A stretch of 64,000 bases of DNA from Proteiniclasticum aestuarii (GTDB lineage: Bacteria > Bacillota > Clostridia > Clostridiales > Clostridiaceae): positions 62,001 through 126,000 of the forward strand of contig NZ_JAFNJU010000010.1 of assembly GCF_017368455.1 (NCBI RefSeq), written 5' to 3'. A program made the position numbers and the translations under genes. Shown here one piece after another: positions 27,309-35,402 of this stretch; positions within the stretch are counted from its first letter, which is position 1, and each line of letters opens with the position of its first letter. The notes under the pieces are model-generated. The model ran no database searches. It was not told where the DNA came from and was given only the letters and a program-made list of their open reading frames with translations.

Positions 27309-27728
27309 TCACTTCAATTTCTCAATTTCTCCTTTAACGTCATTTATTATTCCAATACTATAAACAGCAGAAATCGCAAGTATGAGAACAAATGCAAGAG
27401 CTACCCCTGTTGGAATCCAGATAAGAAACACCAGGCGCAAAATGAGCGCAAAAGGGAAGAAGATGAAAATAAGAATCCAAGGTAAATTCACTTTAATAGA
27501 ATATAATGGACCATACATAGAAAGTGCTGTTTCTTTAAAATATTCTCTGAAAACACGATCTCGTTCACTTCCTTCTTTGGAAAGACCTCGATACAGAAAT
27601 AATGATGAAAATCCAATGGTGATGCCATATTGCCACCAGTCAACTGGTACAATGTCAGAAACAAAAAGCGGAATTGCACCTAGACAGAATAAACCCATGA
27701 AAAAGTATGATTTGTTATAAATCTTCAT
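27309..27728 (-). CDS. Small integral membrane protein of unknown function
   Basis: About 139 residues with four hydrophobic helices in two pairs (FFMGLFCLGAIPLFVSDIV, WQYGITIGFSSLFLY; LPWILIFIFFPFALILRLV, IPTGVALAFVLILAISAVY) around a charged cytoplasmic loop. The start is placed at the ATG at 27726-27728, 9 bases from AAGAGG. No family recognised. Confidence 0.65.
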   Translation of the reverse strand: MKIYNKSYFFMGLFCLGAIPLFVSDIVPVDWWQYGITIGFSSLFLYRGLSKEGSERDRVFREYFKETALSMYGPLYSIKVNLPWILIFIFFPFALILRLVFLIWIPTGVALAFVLILAISAVYSIGIINDVKGEIEKLK

Positions 27729-28041
27729 TTGCACGTACCTCTTATAATATTAGTAATACTTTGAAAAACTATCATCTACTAAAATAATACACCAAATTTC
27801 CTTATCTACTCCCATTTCTACATGCTCATTTCTCTACCGAGACTCCTGACTATTCCTTTTTCCACATCTTCATTACAATTTTGACATCACATCCAAATTC
27901 TAATGATCCTGTTTCCATTTTAAGTTATATTTCCAGCTGCAGCGATGCTTACCATCACGAAATCATTTATAAGCAGGACTTCTTACAAATTATTCTGTCT
28001 GAAACAGGATTGACAATTGAGCAAAGAAACAGGAATTCATT
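27729..28041. other. Intergenic stretch with a distant inverted repeat
   Basis: ATCCTGTTTC (27906-27915) recurs inverted as GAAACAGGAT (28001-28010), 85 bases apart. No gene is seen; the pair could be a relic of a small mobile element or chance. Confidence 0.3.
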
Positions 28042-28806
28042 TTATATCCTTTTCACCAGTTCCTTACATAACATCACAAGGTCATAGCGAATGCCATTGC
28101 GGCTTCTCCAACTTCTATTTGACCATTCCTCCTGCGACACATCATCTCCGCCATATATAATCGCCCCATAGGAAAAGCCTCTGAACTGAGCCACTGCTAT
28201 GCATCCTGCCTGCTCCATTTCTACAATTTTGGCACCTTCCCTCTTTCTGAGCTCGATTCTATCCCTTGTCTCCCTGAATATGGCATCTGTTGTCCATGTC
28301 AATCCTTGAATATGGGGTATATCATGATCCTTCAGGTACCGGACTATTTTTTCTTTCACTACCCTATCTGTATATATGTATCTTGATGCTTCAATATAGT
28401 GGTAGGAAAAGCCTTCATCCCGGATCGCACCATCCACAACAAGGAGCTCGCCGACGGCAATATCCTTATCCAGGACACCTCCACCTCCACAAAAGATCAC
28501 CTTATTGATTCCCATGGCATGAAACAGATCCAGATTTCCTGCGCAGGCAGGACACCCCACCTGACCCAGTGTGATCAGAGTGGAAGCATCTTCAGCGAAA
28601 TGATACACATATACCGGATTTTCACCGCCTATCGTCCTTTCAAGCAGAATGACTTTCTCGCTGATCAGCCGGTCAATGACCTCAGGGAAAAAGGTGATGA
28701 TCATTTGATCTGTTTTGAATTTTTCTCTCACGAAATGAATTGGATTCAGTTTTGCTTCTTCATCAGTATCAAATTCCAATATCGGAAAAGAGCTGTGTTT
28801 TATCAT
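28042..28806 (-). CDS. Nucleoside phosphorylase (PNP/UDP family)
   Basis: A 254-residue phosphorylase cleaving nucleosides to base and pentose-1-phosphate. Motifs: TLGQVGCPACAGNLDLFHAMG with the Gly-rich phosphate region, VIFCGGGGVLDKDIAVGELLV, and VEMEQAGCIAVAQFRG, the Met-Glu ribose-binding motif followed by the usual Glu. The start is placed at ATG 28804-28806 with GGAGGAAAAA upstream; the open frame runs 10 codons further but includes the site. Substrate (purine or uridine) unclear. Monocistronic. Confidence 0.88.
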   Translation of the reverse strand: MIKHSSFPILEFDTDEEAKLNPIHFVREKFKTDQMIITFFPEVIDRLISEKVILLERTIGGENPVYVYHFAEDASTLITLGQVGCPACAGNLDLFHAMGINKVIFCGGGGVLDKDIAVGELLVVDGAIRDEGFSYHYIEASRYIYTDRVVKEKIVRYLKDHDIPHIQGLTWTTDAIFRETRDRIELRKREGAKIVEMEQAGCIAVAQFRGFSYGAIIYGGDDVSQEEWSNRSWRSRNGIRYDLVMLCKELVKRI

Positions 28807-29093
28807 TTTTTCCTCCATCAACAAAGTGTACTTCACGCAGAATCAGTAGAATAGGCTGTTCTTATTCAGGTAAACCCGGATCGCTTTCTGATGAAACAGT
28901 ATTTCTCTTGAAATATCACATCATAACCCGCATAAGTAACAGATTTAGCTATGCTGTAGATATATTCACATTATAATATATCTGGATAAAATCTGATACA
29001 GTCACTATTTTAGATTCAGTATTTTTGTAGTATGATTCACCCAAAAATCCTCAGCAATCATCTCAAAAGATTGGTGAAACTCTACATGATTAA
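28807..29093. other. Intergenic stretch, promoter region of the phosphorylase
   Basis: AT-rich sequence between the phosphorylase gene and the hairpin downstream of the next GNAT gene; no gene or RNA recognised. Confidence 0.35.
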
Positions 29094-29128
29094 ACCCTGG
29101 AAACAGCTCCTACAGCTTATTCCAGGGT
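29094..29128 (-). terminator. Hairpin after the GNAT gene
   Basis: ACCCTGGAA (29094-29102) pairs with TTCCAGGGT (29120-29128), with an inner AGCT pair. It lies ~115 bases after the GNAT stop. The T-tract is short (TTTAAT), so efficiency is uncertain. A similar hairpin lies on the other side of the gene at 29731-29769. Confidence 0.5.
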
Positions 29129-29244
29129 ACTTCTAACTTAATATATTTCCAGCAGATTAACGGTCTCTACGTGAAAAATAATGAATTGTTTTATTCTCTG
29201 TCATGACAATCCCAGCTTACTGAGCATTCACAAGCAGACAGAAA

Positions 29245-29685
29245 TTATCGTTCCCATTTCAGATAGACCATATCTACAAGCTGCGTTCCGTCCTCGAACA
29301 TCGGATGGTCATAATTGTCCGTAAAGAAATTTTCTATTCGATGTGATTCTTCAAATCCGCATTCCTTGTAAAATCTCAGCACTGAAGGCACATCCCCCGT
29401 TCCGACAAGCATCCTATTGCAATCAGTGTAGTATGAAAACAGAAACTCTATCAGTCTTTTTCCATAACCCTTTCGCTGATAATCGGGCATAACCGCTATG
29501 TTCTTAATCTCGTAAACACCGTCGGCCACTTTAGTAACCACACATTCAGCTTTCACGCCATCATCGTCCAGCACAAACATTTCACCACGTTCAAGGTACC
29601 TGTCTATCATGTTTTCCTGTTCGTCGGCCAATAAGAGCAAGTCGATAAAGGCTTTTTTATTATCTGGAACTTTTCTTATATTCAC
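29245..29685 (-). CDS. GNAT-family N-acetyltransferase
   Basis: A 146-residue acetyltransferase with the CoA motif YQRKGYGKRLIEFLFSYY after the strand YEIKNIAVMPD, and the late motif SVLRFYKECGFEESHRIENFF typical of YhbS/ElaA-like small GNATs. GTG start, GGAGG 10 bases upstream. Flanked by two related hairpins. Substrate unknown. Confidence 0.9.
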   Translation of the reverse strand: MNIRKVPDNKKAFIDLLLLADEQENMIDRYLERGEMFVLDDDGVKAECVVTKVADGVYEIKNIAVMPDYQRKGYGKRLIEFLFSYYTDCNRMLVGTGDVPSVLRFYKECGFEESHRIENFFTDNYDHPMFEDGTQLVDMVYLKWER

Positions 29686-30001
29686 AAGTAGTCACCCTCC
29701 ATCTGAAAATATAGATAATACAAAATAATGGAACCCCGGAAACCTCTCCTAATGCTCATTCCTGGGTTCTTTACACTTATTTTCTTTCTAGAAGTACGAC
29801 CGTCTCATCGTAATTTGAGACGCTTTAATAGAAGACTAGGATACGAGCGGTCTTCTAATAAATTTTATGCTCTTTGAGAATTTTCAATATGTATAAACTT
29901 AGATAGGTATTTTCAGATATCTTGCTAGATAACTCATCTGAACAGCGCTAAGCCAAACTGGTATTAATTTTCTAGTCACCGATATGGTTTTCCAGAAGCT
30001 A
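29686..30001. other. Intergenic stretch with three hairpins
   Basis: Three inverted repeats follow each other: 29731-29741 with 29759-29769 (GAACCCCGGAA/TTCCTGGGTTC, similar to the 29094 hairpin), 29801-29807 with 29816-29822 (CGTCTCA/TGAGACG), and 29830-29836 with 29850-29856 (AGAAGAC/GTCTTCT). They lie downstream of the XRE gene and could end its transcript. No gene. Confidence 0.45.
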
Positions 30002-30556
30002 CTAGAATAGCGTTCTTCTCAAACTCACAAACTTCGTTTGCTTCTTCTTAACAAAAGGATATAATATGATAAATAATCCTGTTAATACCGTAGCAAGGCA
30101 CAAGACAAATAACCATTCCAAATTATGATATTCAAGAAAAGCGGGCAATCCAGTGCTTACAGTAGATGTGCTCTCATCACCAACTACTGCAGAATAGATC
30201 TCAACAGGATTTATAGAGCTTAGTATGCCTATGATCAGCATACCTAGAAAACCAATGGAAGAGAATGAGATTCCCCAGATATTATTAGAGGCCCCAGTGA
30301 ATCTTTTGCTGCTTTCGATCTTATTATCCTTTTTGATTTCACCATCATCAGTATACTTTATCTCATCTTTCAATAAATAATCAATCGACACATTGAACAG
30401 ATTACTTAGCTGAATGATGTTTTCTGTATCCGGTAAGGAACTATCTAATTCCCATTTAGAAATAGCCTGCCTGGATATATTGAGCTGTGAGGCTAGCTGT
30501 TCTTGCGATAGACCGTTTTGTTTTCTTAAAGTTTGAAGTTTTTCTCCAAAAGTCAT
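30002..30556 (-). CDS. XRE-family regulator with two membrane helices
   Basis: A ~184-residue protein: Cro/CI helix-turn-helix at the N-terminus (LSQEQLASQLNISRQAISKWE), linker, then two transmembrane helices (SFSSIGFLGMLIIGILSSI and WLFVLCLATVLTGLFIILYPF) and a basic tail. The ATG at 30554-30556 with AAGGTGG five bases upstream is chosen over the GTG three codons earlier. Target unknown. This is the last host gene before the integrated element. Confidence 0.87.
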   Translation of the reverse strand: MTFGEKLQTLRKQNGLSQEQLASQLNISRQAISKWELDSSLPDTENIIQLSNLFNVSIDYLLKDEIKYTDDGEIKKDNKIESSKRFTGASNNIWGISFSSIGFLGMLIIGILSSINPVEIYSAVVGDESTSTVSTGLPAFLEYHNLEWLFVLCLATVLTGLFIILYPFVKKKQTKFVSLRRTLF

Positions 30557-30833
30557 TATGACCACCTTCTATGCTAGTGATCTAATTATAGAATTTAGGT
30601 TGGCTCTATTCTACCAATCAGACATTGAACTTTCGCAACTAACAGTTGCAAACCTTGTTAGAGAGGGATTTTCAACTGTATTCTTGCCTTCTATAAAATA
30701 ATCTTATCCATTCAACTCTGCCTTTTCACAGTGTTGGAAAGGGTCTTGCATTAGGTTGATTTACACTTGAAACCATCTTTGAATTTGGGTTCTAATCATG
30801 TAATTCTCTCTTAAAATCAGATATTTCATGTGC
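30557..30833. other. Intergenic stretch before the element boundary
   Basis: No gene recognised. It should be the original sequence downstream of rlmD if the element model for 30.84-36.46 kb is right. Confidence 0.35.
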
Positions 30834-30874
30834 TTATCTAGCAACCCTTGACATCAATACCCTGTCTCCTCATG
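30834..30874 (-). pseudogene. Displaced 3' tail of rlmD
   Basis: On the minus strand this short stretch reads ..TTG ATG TCA AGG GTT GCT AGA TAA (LMSRVAR-stop), in register with the C-terminus of the intact methyltransferase (LMSRVEK-stop). Upstream bases (CATGAGGAGAC against CATGTTGAGAC) continue the similarity with a one-base indel. It is best explained as the original end of rlmD, cut off by an insertion. Confidence 0.75.
30844..30860. repeat. Distal attachment-site repeat
   Basis: ACCCTTGACATCAATAC, identical over 17 bases and in the same orientation to 36440-36456 inside the 3' end of rlmD. It marks the far boundary of the putative integrated element. Confidence 0.8.
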
Positions 30875-30948
30875 CTTGGAGATGAGTTAATAGCTATCAA
30901 AAAACCTACTATATAGACCTCATTTTTCTGATGGTCGTATGCGGGAAC

Positions 30949-31413
30949 TCACTCGACTATTTCAAAAACTTGAGAAACGAAGTAATACTCATTTCCTGGT
31001 TCTTCTTCTTTTCTGATTTCATTATACTGTGAGAGCATAAACGCTTTTATGACCCGATATTTCCCGGGTTTTGCATTCTTCCAGTATTCAAGATGAATTT
31101 GGTGCTCCTCTTGACTATTGGGCGGAAGATGATAGAGTTCTGGCGTAACTTCTGCATCTACAACGGATTCCATCTTATACCACTTCCCTAATCGCTCTCT
31201 TTCAAACTCAAAATCTGAGCCATACCAGATGGTCTGATCTGTTCCATTAACGAGCGTATAAGTTATGATATTATTATTTTGCCGAACGTCAGTGATTTCT
31301 ACCTCAATTATAGAATTCAGCCCCAAACGATCGTATCCTGATCTGTTCCAGCCACTGCAACCAGTAAAAATAGAGACCATGATCAATATAAAAATGATTA
31401 ATCTATTCTTCAA
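30949..31413 (-). CDS. Lipoprotein with Ig-like (Big_14-type) domain
   Basis: A 154-residue lipoprotein. Signal peptide LKNRLIIFILIMVSIFTGC with lipobox FTGC, then one domain whose strands (ITYTLVNGTDQTIWYGSDFE, PPNSQEEHQIHLEYW, PGKYRVIKAF) match the small bacterial Ig-like domain often found in Firmicute lipoproteins. The start is TTG at 31411-31413, 6 bases after GGGAGG; the open frame runs 17 codons further with no site. First intact gene inside the element boundary. Confidence 0.75.
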   Translation of the reverse strand: MKNRLIIFILIMVSIFTGCSGWNRSGYDRLGLNSIIEVEITDVRQNNNIITYTLVNGTDQTIWYGSDFEFERERLGKWYKMESVVDAEVTPELYHLPPNSQEEHQIHLEYWKNAKPGKYRVIKAFMLSQYNEIRKEEEPGNEYYFVSQVFEIVE

Positions 31414-31931
31414 ATGTAAGCCTCCCAACAACAATATCAATTTAGCGCCAAGCAAATAGTGCATGCATCAATGCACTATTCTAAGATCTGAATTCTTGAA
31501 TACATAATAACTTAGGCTAACTCATTTCATCTCTAGCTCATCAAGGAACCTTCTGAGCAAATTCCAATTATTGCAATTACAGCTTATCACTAATATTATA
31601 ACAATTTTAATAATATAAACATATGATAATTTAATATTTACTCCACGTAAAAACCCACCGGCATCACACCCGTGGATTTATAGTAAATATTCATTTTCTC
31701 GATTATCATCACCCAAATGTTAAATCCTTCACTTATTCTAATCGCTATCCAAAAACTTACTACGATGACTATAACTGAAATGAGCCATCAATTTGAATAT
31801 TACATATAATAGTTACTTTTCTATGTAGGACTACAATTATCTCCACATGTGTAAAAAAGATAACATTGAGATCCGAGATTGATCTTACTCCGCTTAGTAT
31901 ATGCTAATCTTTAGGTGAGTAAGAAACCTTC
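31414..31931. other. AT-rich intergenic stretch with an IS-end-like hairpin
   Basis: About 520 AT-rich bases. At 31651-31679 an imperfect hairpin (AAACCCACCGG against CCCGTGGATTT around CATCACA) has the look of the subterminal hairpins of IS200/IS605 elements and is followed by GTGGATTTAT, a decamer also found at the left end of the nearby tnpB element. It may be the end of a lost insertion. No gene. Confidence 0.35.
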
Positions 31932-32561
31932 CTATTTTTGGAATCTATGTCTCTTTGTTACTATCTTTGTCATCGTAACATTGAGAAACATAGTGATAGA
32001 AACAAATAATATTATAACTACAATCAATGCATCAATCGTATCTTCGATTGCAGCCCAATCACCTGTATGCACTTCGTTTGCAATATTTAAGAACTGAATC
32101 ATAAGTGATATTAGAGTAAAGCCTAAACTTGAAATTATAGAAATAACAATTCCCCCTGAATTTGCATACGAGATTTGCCAAATTGGGATTCCCCAAGCAA
32201 TCAGGCCAGCGATGATACTACCAACAGAAAACAGCACTATTTCCCCATCAGAAACAAGCATAAGCAATAACAATATTGCAACGAGCGCAAACCCTGAGAG
32301 TATAACACTTCCAATACCTTTCACAACTTTTGACGTTATCTTTGATAACTCGATTGTGTCCATCATTAGATTCTCAGCCTCTTTCGTGCTTATATGTTCA
32401 TTCTCATTACGCTTTGCCTGCATCAGTTCAACCAAACTCACTCCCAATGCTTTTGCCAGAGCTTCAATACTATTTATATCGGGCAATCCAATACCCCGTT
32501 CCCATCTCGATACAGCTTTATCAGTAACATGAAGTTTTTTAGCAAGATGGGTTTGAGTCAT
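31932..32561 (-). CDS. XRE-family regulator with membrane domain, disturbed start
   Basis: A 209-residue frame: helix-turn-helix (MTQTHLAKKLHVTDKAVSRW, completed by ERGIGLPD) then four or five membrane helices. The ATG at 32559-32561 has no ribosome binding site and starts inside the DNA-binding domain. In the same frame upstream the codons read FNAKRRKELG, the expected first helix, until a stop at 32592-32594. A strong AAGGGGGAG with ATG 7 bases later (32585-32587) is one frame off; one extra A in the A5 run after it would give MQKRRKELGMTQ. So the gene is either frameshifted at its start or was 5'-truncated by the adjoining tnpB element. Function then is doubtful. Confidence 0.7.
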   Translation of the reverse strand: MTQTHLAKKLHVTDKAVSRWERGIGLPDINSIEALAKALGVSLVELMQAKRNENEHISTKEAENLMMDTIELSKITSKVVKGIGSVILSGFALVAILLLLMLVSDGEIVLFSVGSIIAGLIAWGIPIWQISYANSGGIVISIISSLGFTLISLMIQFLNIANEVHTGDWAAIEDTIDALIVVIILFVSITMFLNVTMTKIVTKRHRFQK

Positions 32562-32590
32562 CCCGAGTTCTTTTCTTCTTTTTGCATTGA

Positions 32591-32760
32591 ACTACTCCCC
32601 CTTAAAATGATATCAGATCATTTTTGAAGAGGGAGATTCCTAAGTATGGGAGCCTAACGGCTCCTATTTTATTAGGCTATCTCCGCAGTTCCTGCGGTTC
32701 TTGAGGCTGTTATTCGTAGAGCCTCTTTTTTTATGTTGATACTGGCATTCAAATCCCTGT
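32591..32760 (-). ncRNA. Putative omega (reRNA) guide RNA at the tnpB 3' end
   Basis: TnpB nucleases use an RNA from the 3' end of their gene and the right end of the element. Here two compact hairpins, CCGCAG-TTC-CTGCGG (32683-32697, overlapping the last tnpB codons) and GGAGCC-TAAC-GGCTCC (32649-32664), lie where the scaffold should be. The exact 3' end and the guide, which would extend past the element boundary, are not certain. Confidence 0.45.
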
Positions 32761-33838
32761 CATGATGCGTATTGCAAGTAGGGCAGGTCCAGTCTCGAAC
32801 ACTCAGTTCTTTGACCTGGGGGTTCTTGTGCCCACATACATGACAAAGCTGGCTTGATGGGAAGGATTGGTCCACCTCAACAAGCGTTTTGCCATACCAG
32901 TCTGCCTTGTAGCGGATTTGATCTTTAAACTTTGCCCACGACACATCACCAATTTGTTTTGAGAGTTGTTTATTTTGAAGCATCTGAACAATATCCAAGG
33001 ACTCCATGCCAATAATGTCGTGGTTTTTGACAATCTTGGTTGAGAGTTTATGAAGAAAATCCAAACGCTGATTTTCAATATTTTCGTGAATACGAGCAAC
33101 TATTATGCGTTGTTTCTGGTAATTTTTGGCCTCTGATAATTTAATCCCTTTCTCTAAAGCGAGTCTTTGTCTTCGGGCCAGGATTTGCTGTTCCTTTTTA
33201 AGCTTCTTCTGAGATTTTTGGTAATATTTCATATTAGGAGAAGTCATACCATCTGAGAACACAGCAAAATCCTTAATGCCAACATCAACGCCTACCGAGC
33301 TGCCCGTTTTGGGAAGTTCCTCTATATCTGTTTCACAAAGAATGGATACAAAATACTTTCCGGAAGGCTTGCGACTAAGGGTAGCATTGATGATACGGCC
33401 TTCCAGTTTACGACTCTCTTTAATAGAAACCCAACCAAGTTTTGGCAGTTTCAAACGACTATCTTCAATCCTGATATTATTATTCACAAACTTGGTTGTG
33501 TAGGATTGAACAGGGTTCTTCTTACTCTTAAAACGAGGTTTGTCGTTCTGCTTTTTGAAGAACCGGTCAAACCCATCAGCCAGATGACGTGCAGATGTCT
33601 GGAGTGCGATACTGTCTACCTCGTTCATCCAGATGGTGGCATCTTGCTTCTTGAGCTCTGTAAGAATAGCTGAACATTTATTATAGGACAATCCTGAACC
33701 TGTAGTTTCGTAAAGGTCCAGCCACGCATCAAGGAGGTAGTTAAACACAAATCGGGAGCAGCCGATGGTTTTGCTAATCAAAATCTTCTGCTCATTATTT
33801 GGATATATTCTGAACTTAAAAGCTTTGTGTTTCAGCAT
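32672..33838 (-). CDS. tnpB: TnpB RNA-guided endonuclease (OrfB)
   Basis: A 388-residue full-length TnpB. It has the N-terminal region KHKAFKFRIYPNNEQ, the split RuvC site with Asp in GVDVGIKDFAV, Glu in IIGMESLDI and Asp in HHDRDLNASINI, and between the last two the zinc ribbon CHVCGHKN..CPTC. All catalytic and Cys residues are present, so it appears active. ATG at 33836-33838 is the start used by the family; the open frame extends 15 codons upstream over the binding region GGGAG. TnpB cuts DNA next to a short motif under guidance of the omega RNA and helps retain the element. Confidence 0.95.
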   Translation of the reverse strand: MLKHKAFKFRIYPNNEQKILISKTIGCSRFVFNYLLDAWLDLYETTGSGLSYNKCSAILTELKKQDATIWMNEVDSIALQTSARHLADGFDRFFKKQNDKPRFKSKKNPVQSYTTKFVNNNIRIEDSRLKLPKLGWVSIKESRKLEGRIINATLSRKPSGKYFVSILCETDIEELPKTGSSVGVDVGIKDFAVFSDGMTSPNMKYYQKSQKKLKKEQQILARRQRLALEKGIKLSEAKNYQKQRIIVARIHENIENQRLDFLHKLSTKIVKNHDIIGMESLDIVQMLQNKQLSKQIGDVSWAKFKDQIRYKADWYGKTLVEVDQSFPSSQLCHVCGHKNPQVKELSVRDWTCPTCNTHHDRDLNASINIKKEALRITASRTAGTAEIA

Positions 33839-33929
33839 ATCATCGCTACTCCCTTCAAATATTATAGTACTATTATATCGCACTTAAAATAATAATTCTA
33901 TTATTCAGAAATATTTGGCGAAATTCATT

Positions 33930-33948
33930 CCCCACTTAAGAAGTGGGG
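33930..33948. repeat. Left-end hairpin of the tnpB element
   Basis: Perfect 8-bp stem CCCCACTT/AAGTGGGG with loop AAG, upstream of tnpB, typical of IS200/IS605 subterminal structures. Confidence 0.75.
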
Positions 33949-33967
33949 GTATTCTTTCAGGTTTTAG

Positions 33968-34253
33968 ATAAATCCACCTCCCTTATAACTTCATACTATT
34001 TCCTCAAGTCTGTTTCAATCAACCGATGTTTAGTTTATATTCTCATGTATAAGATAAACGTGCTGTTTACCTCAAAAAATCAAATTACACGAGCAAAAGT
34101 CAGTCATTAAGCAAACAGCTTGAACCGTTGCGTTTTACTGGAAACATAAGCTTCGAATCATCATTAATATATTATGGTCATCATTCTCCTTCAATACCGC
34201 ATAACTTCTACCTCTTTCATGAAATCACTTCCATTGCAGAATCTAAAACAGGG
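33968..34253. other. AT-rich stretch between the tnpB element and the RhuM pseudogene
   Basis: No gene. Next to the element, on the minus strand, AAGGGAGGTGGATTTAT looks like a ribosome binding site cut off from its gene by the insertion. Confidence 0.35.
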
Positions 34254-35255
34254 TTACTTCTTATGTGTCCATTCATTCTCTTCTAAATACATATCAAAAT
34301 CATCTTTTTCAGGTGCACTTAACCGTTTTTTATTAAACTTCTCATATTCTTTCTCAGCAAGCTCTTTAGCCACTTCACGTGAAATAGACCCTGCACCAGT
34401 AAGAATATCTCTCTCATTAAAATTTAGGAAGGCATTAAGCTTTTCTTCCCAATCCTTCATATACATAGGATTACGTCTTTCTGCCTGATCTTCTGCATAA
34501 TCGAGATACATGGTTACAATACGATTGAGGGACTTTATCTCTTTTTCCGTCAAATAATTCTTCGCAACAGTGATATCGCCTTTACGCAACTTAATACCCT
34601 TCCAAGTGGTAAGTCCCATATTATCTTTTGACGCATCAGCTCTTTACTCAGTAAGTTCTGCTGCCGTATGTCCATGAATAGCAAAATGGAGCTTGTTTTG
34701 CACTGTTGCAAAGAACTTTTTAGCTTCTTCTGATTTTCCATCATAATCTATGGATAAGGCATAGATATCTGTGATCTTTTTATAAAATCTTTTCTCTGAG
34801 GCTCTAATATCACGTATGCGTTCTAATAGCTCATCAAAATAATCATCACCAATATTACGCATACTCTTAAGGCGTTCATCATCCATGGCAAAGCCTTTAA
34901 CTAAGTATTCGTTTAATCTTTCTGTTGCCCACCGTCTAAATTGTGTACCTCGACTAGAGCGTACACGGTAACCTACTGCAATGATTAATTCCAGGTTATA
35001 AAAACGTACTGTTCTCTCAACCTCTCTATTTCCCTCAGTTTGAACTATTCGGTTTTCCCGAATAGTTCGATTTTCTTCAAGTTCACCTTCTGCATAAATA
35101 TTTTTTATATGCTCATTTATGGTATTAACGCCTTTTTGATAGAGCTCAGAAATCGTCTTCTGTGTCATCCATACAGTTTCATTTTCAAGTCTTACATCTA
35201 TTTTTGTTTTTCCATCTTCTGTCTGATATATGAGAAAATCGTTATTATTTTCCAA
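34254..35255 (-). pseudogene. RhuM-family protein gene interrupted by one in-frame stop
   Basis: RhuM-type proteins are ~330-345 residues. Here the first 203 codons (DGKTKIDVRLENETVWMTQ, VERTVRFYNLELIIAVGYRV, GTQFRRWATERLNEYL) end in AAELTE followed by TAA (34644-34646), and the same frame continues RADASKDNMGLTTWKGIKL to the natural end at 34254. No shift is needed: the TAA alone splits a 333-codon gene. Start is TTG at 35253-35255 with GAAGGAGGG upstream. RhuM was named as a Salmonella virulence-island protein and occurs often in mobile islands and near restriction systems; its role is not settled. Confidence 0.88.
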
Positions 35256-35402
35256 TATAACCCTCCTTCACCATAAGTAGCTTCAATCTATGTTCCTTAT
35301 TATTATAATCTTACCAAAGTGGCTATAACTTAACCACATAAACCTCGTTTTGCTTTATATTTTCTTTCCAACTCAGAATTGATTTTGAGAAATCTTTTTC
35401 TC

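Larger units (their letters stand above)
32591..33967 (-). mobile_element. tnpB-only IS200/IS605-type (IS1341-like) insertion
   Basis: Carries tnpB but no tnpA, so it could move only with a transposase in trans. The left end has a perfect hairpin CCCCACTT-AAG-AAGTGGGG (33930-33948) and is preceded on the minus strand by TTTAT, a plausible target motif. The right end lies between the tnpB stop and the next gene, with hairpins at 32649-32664 and 32604-32624. Boundaries are approximate: no target duplication is made by this family. Confidence 0.65.
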
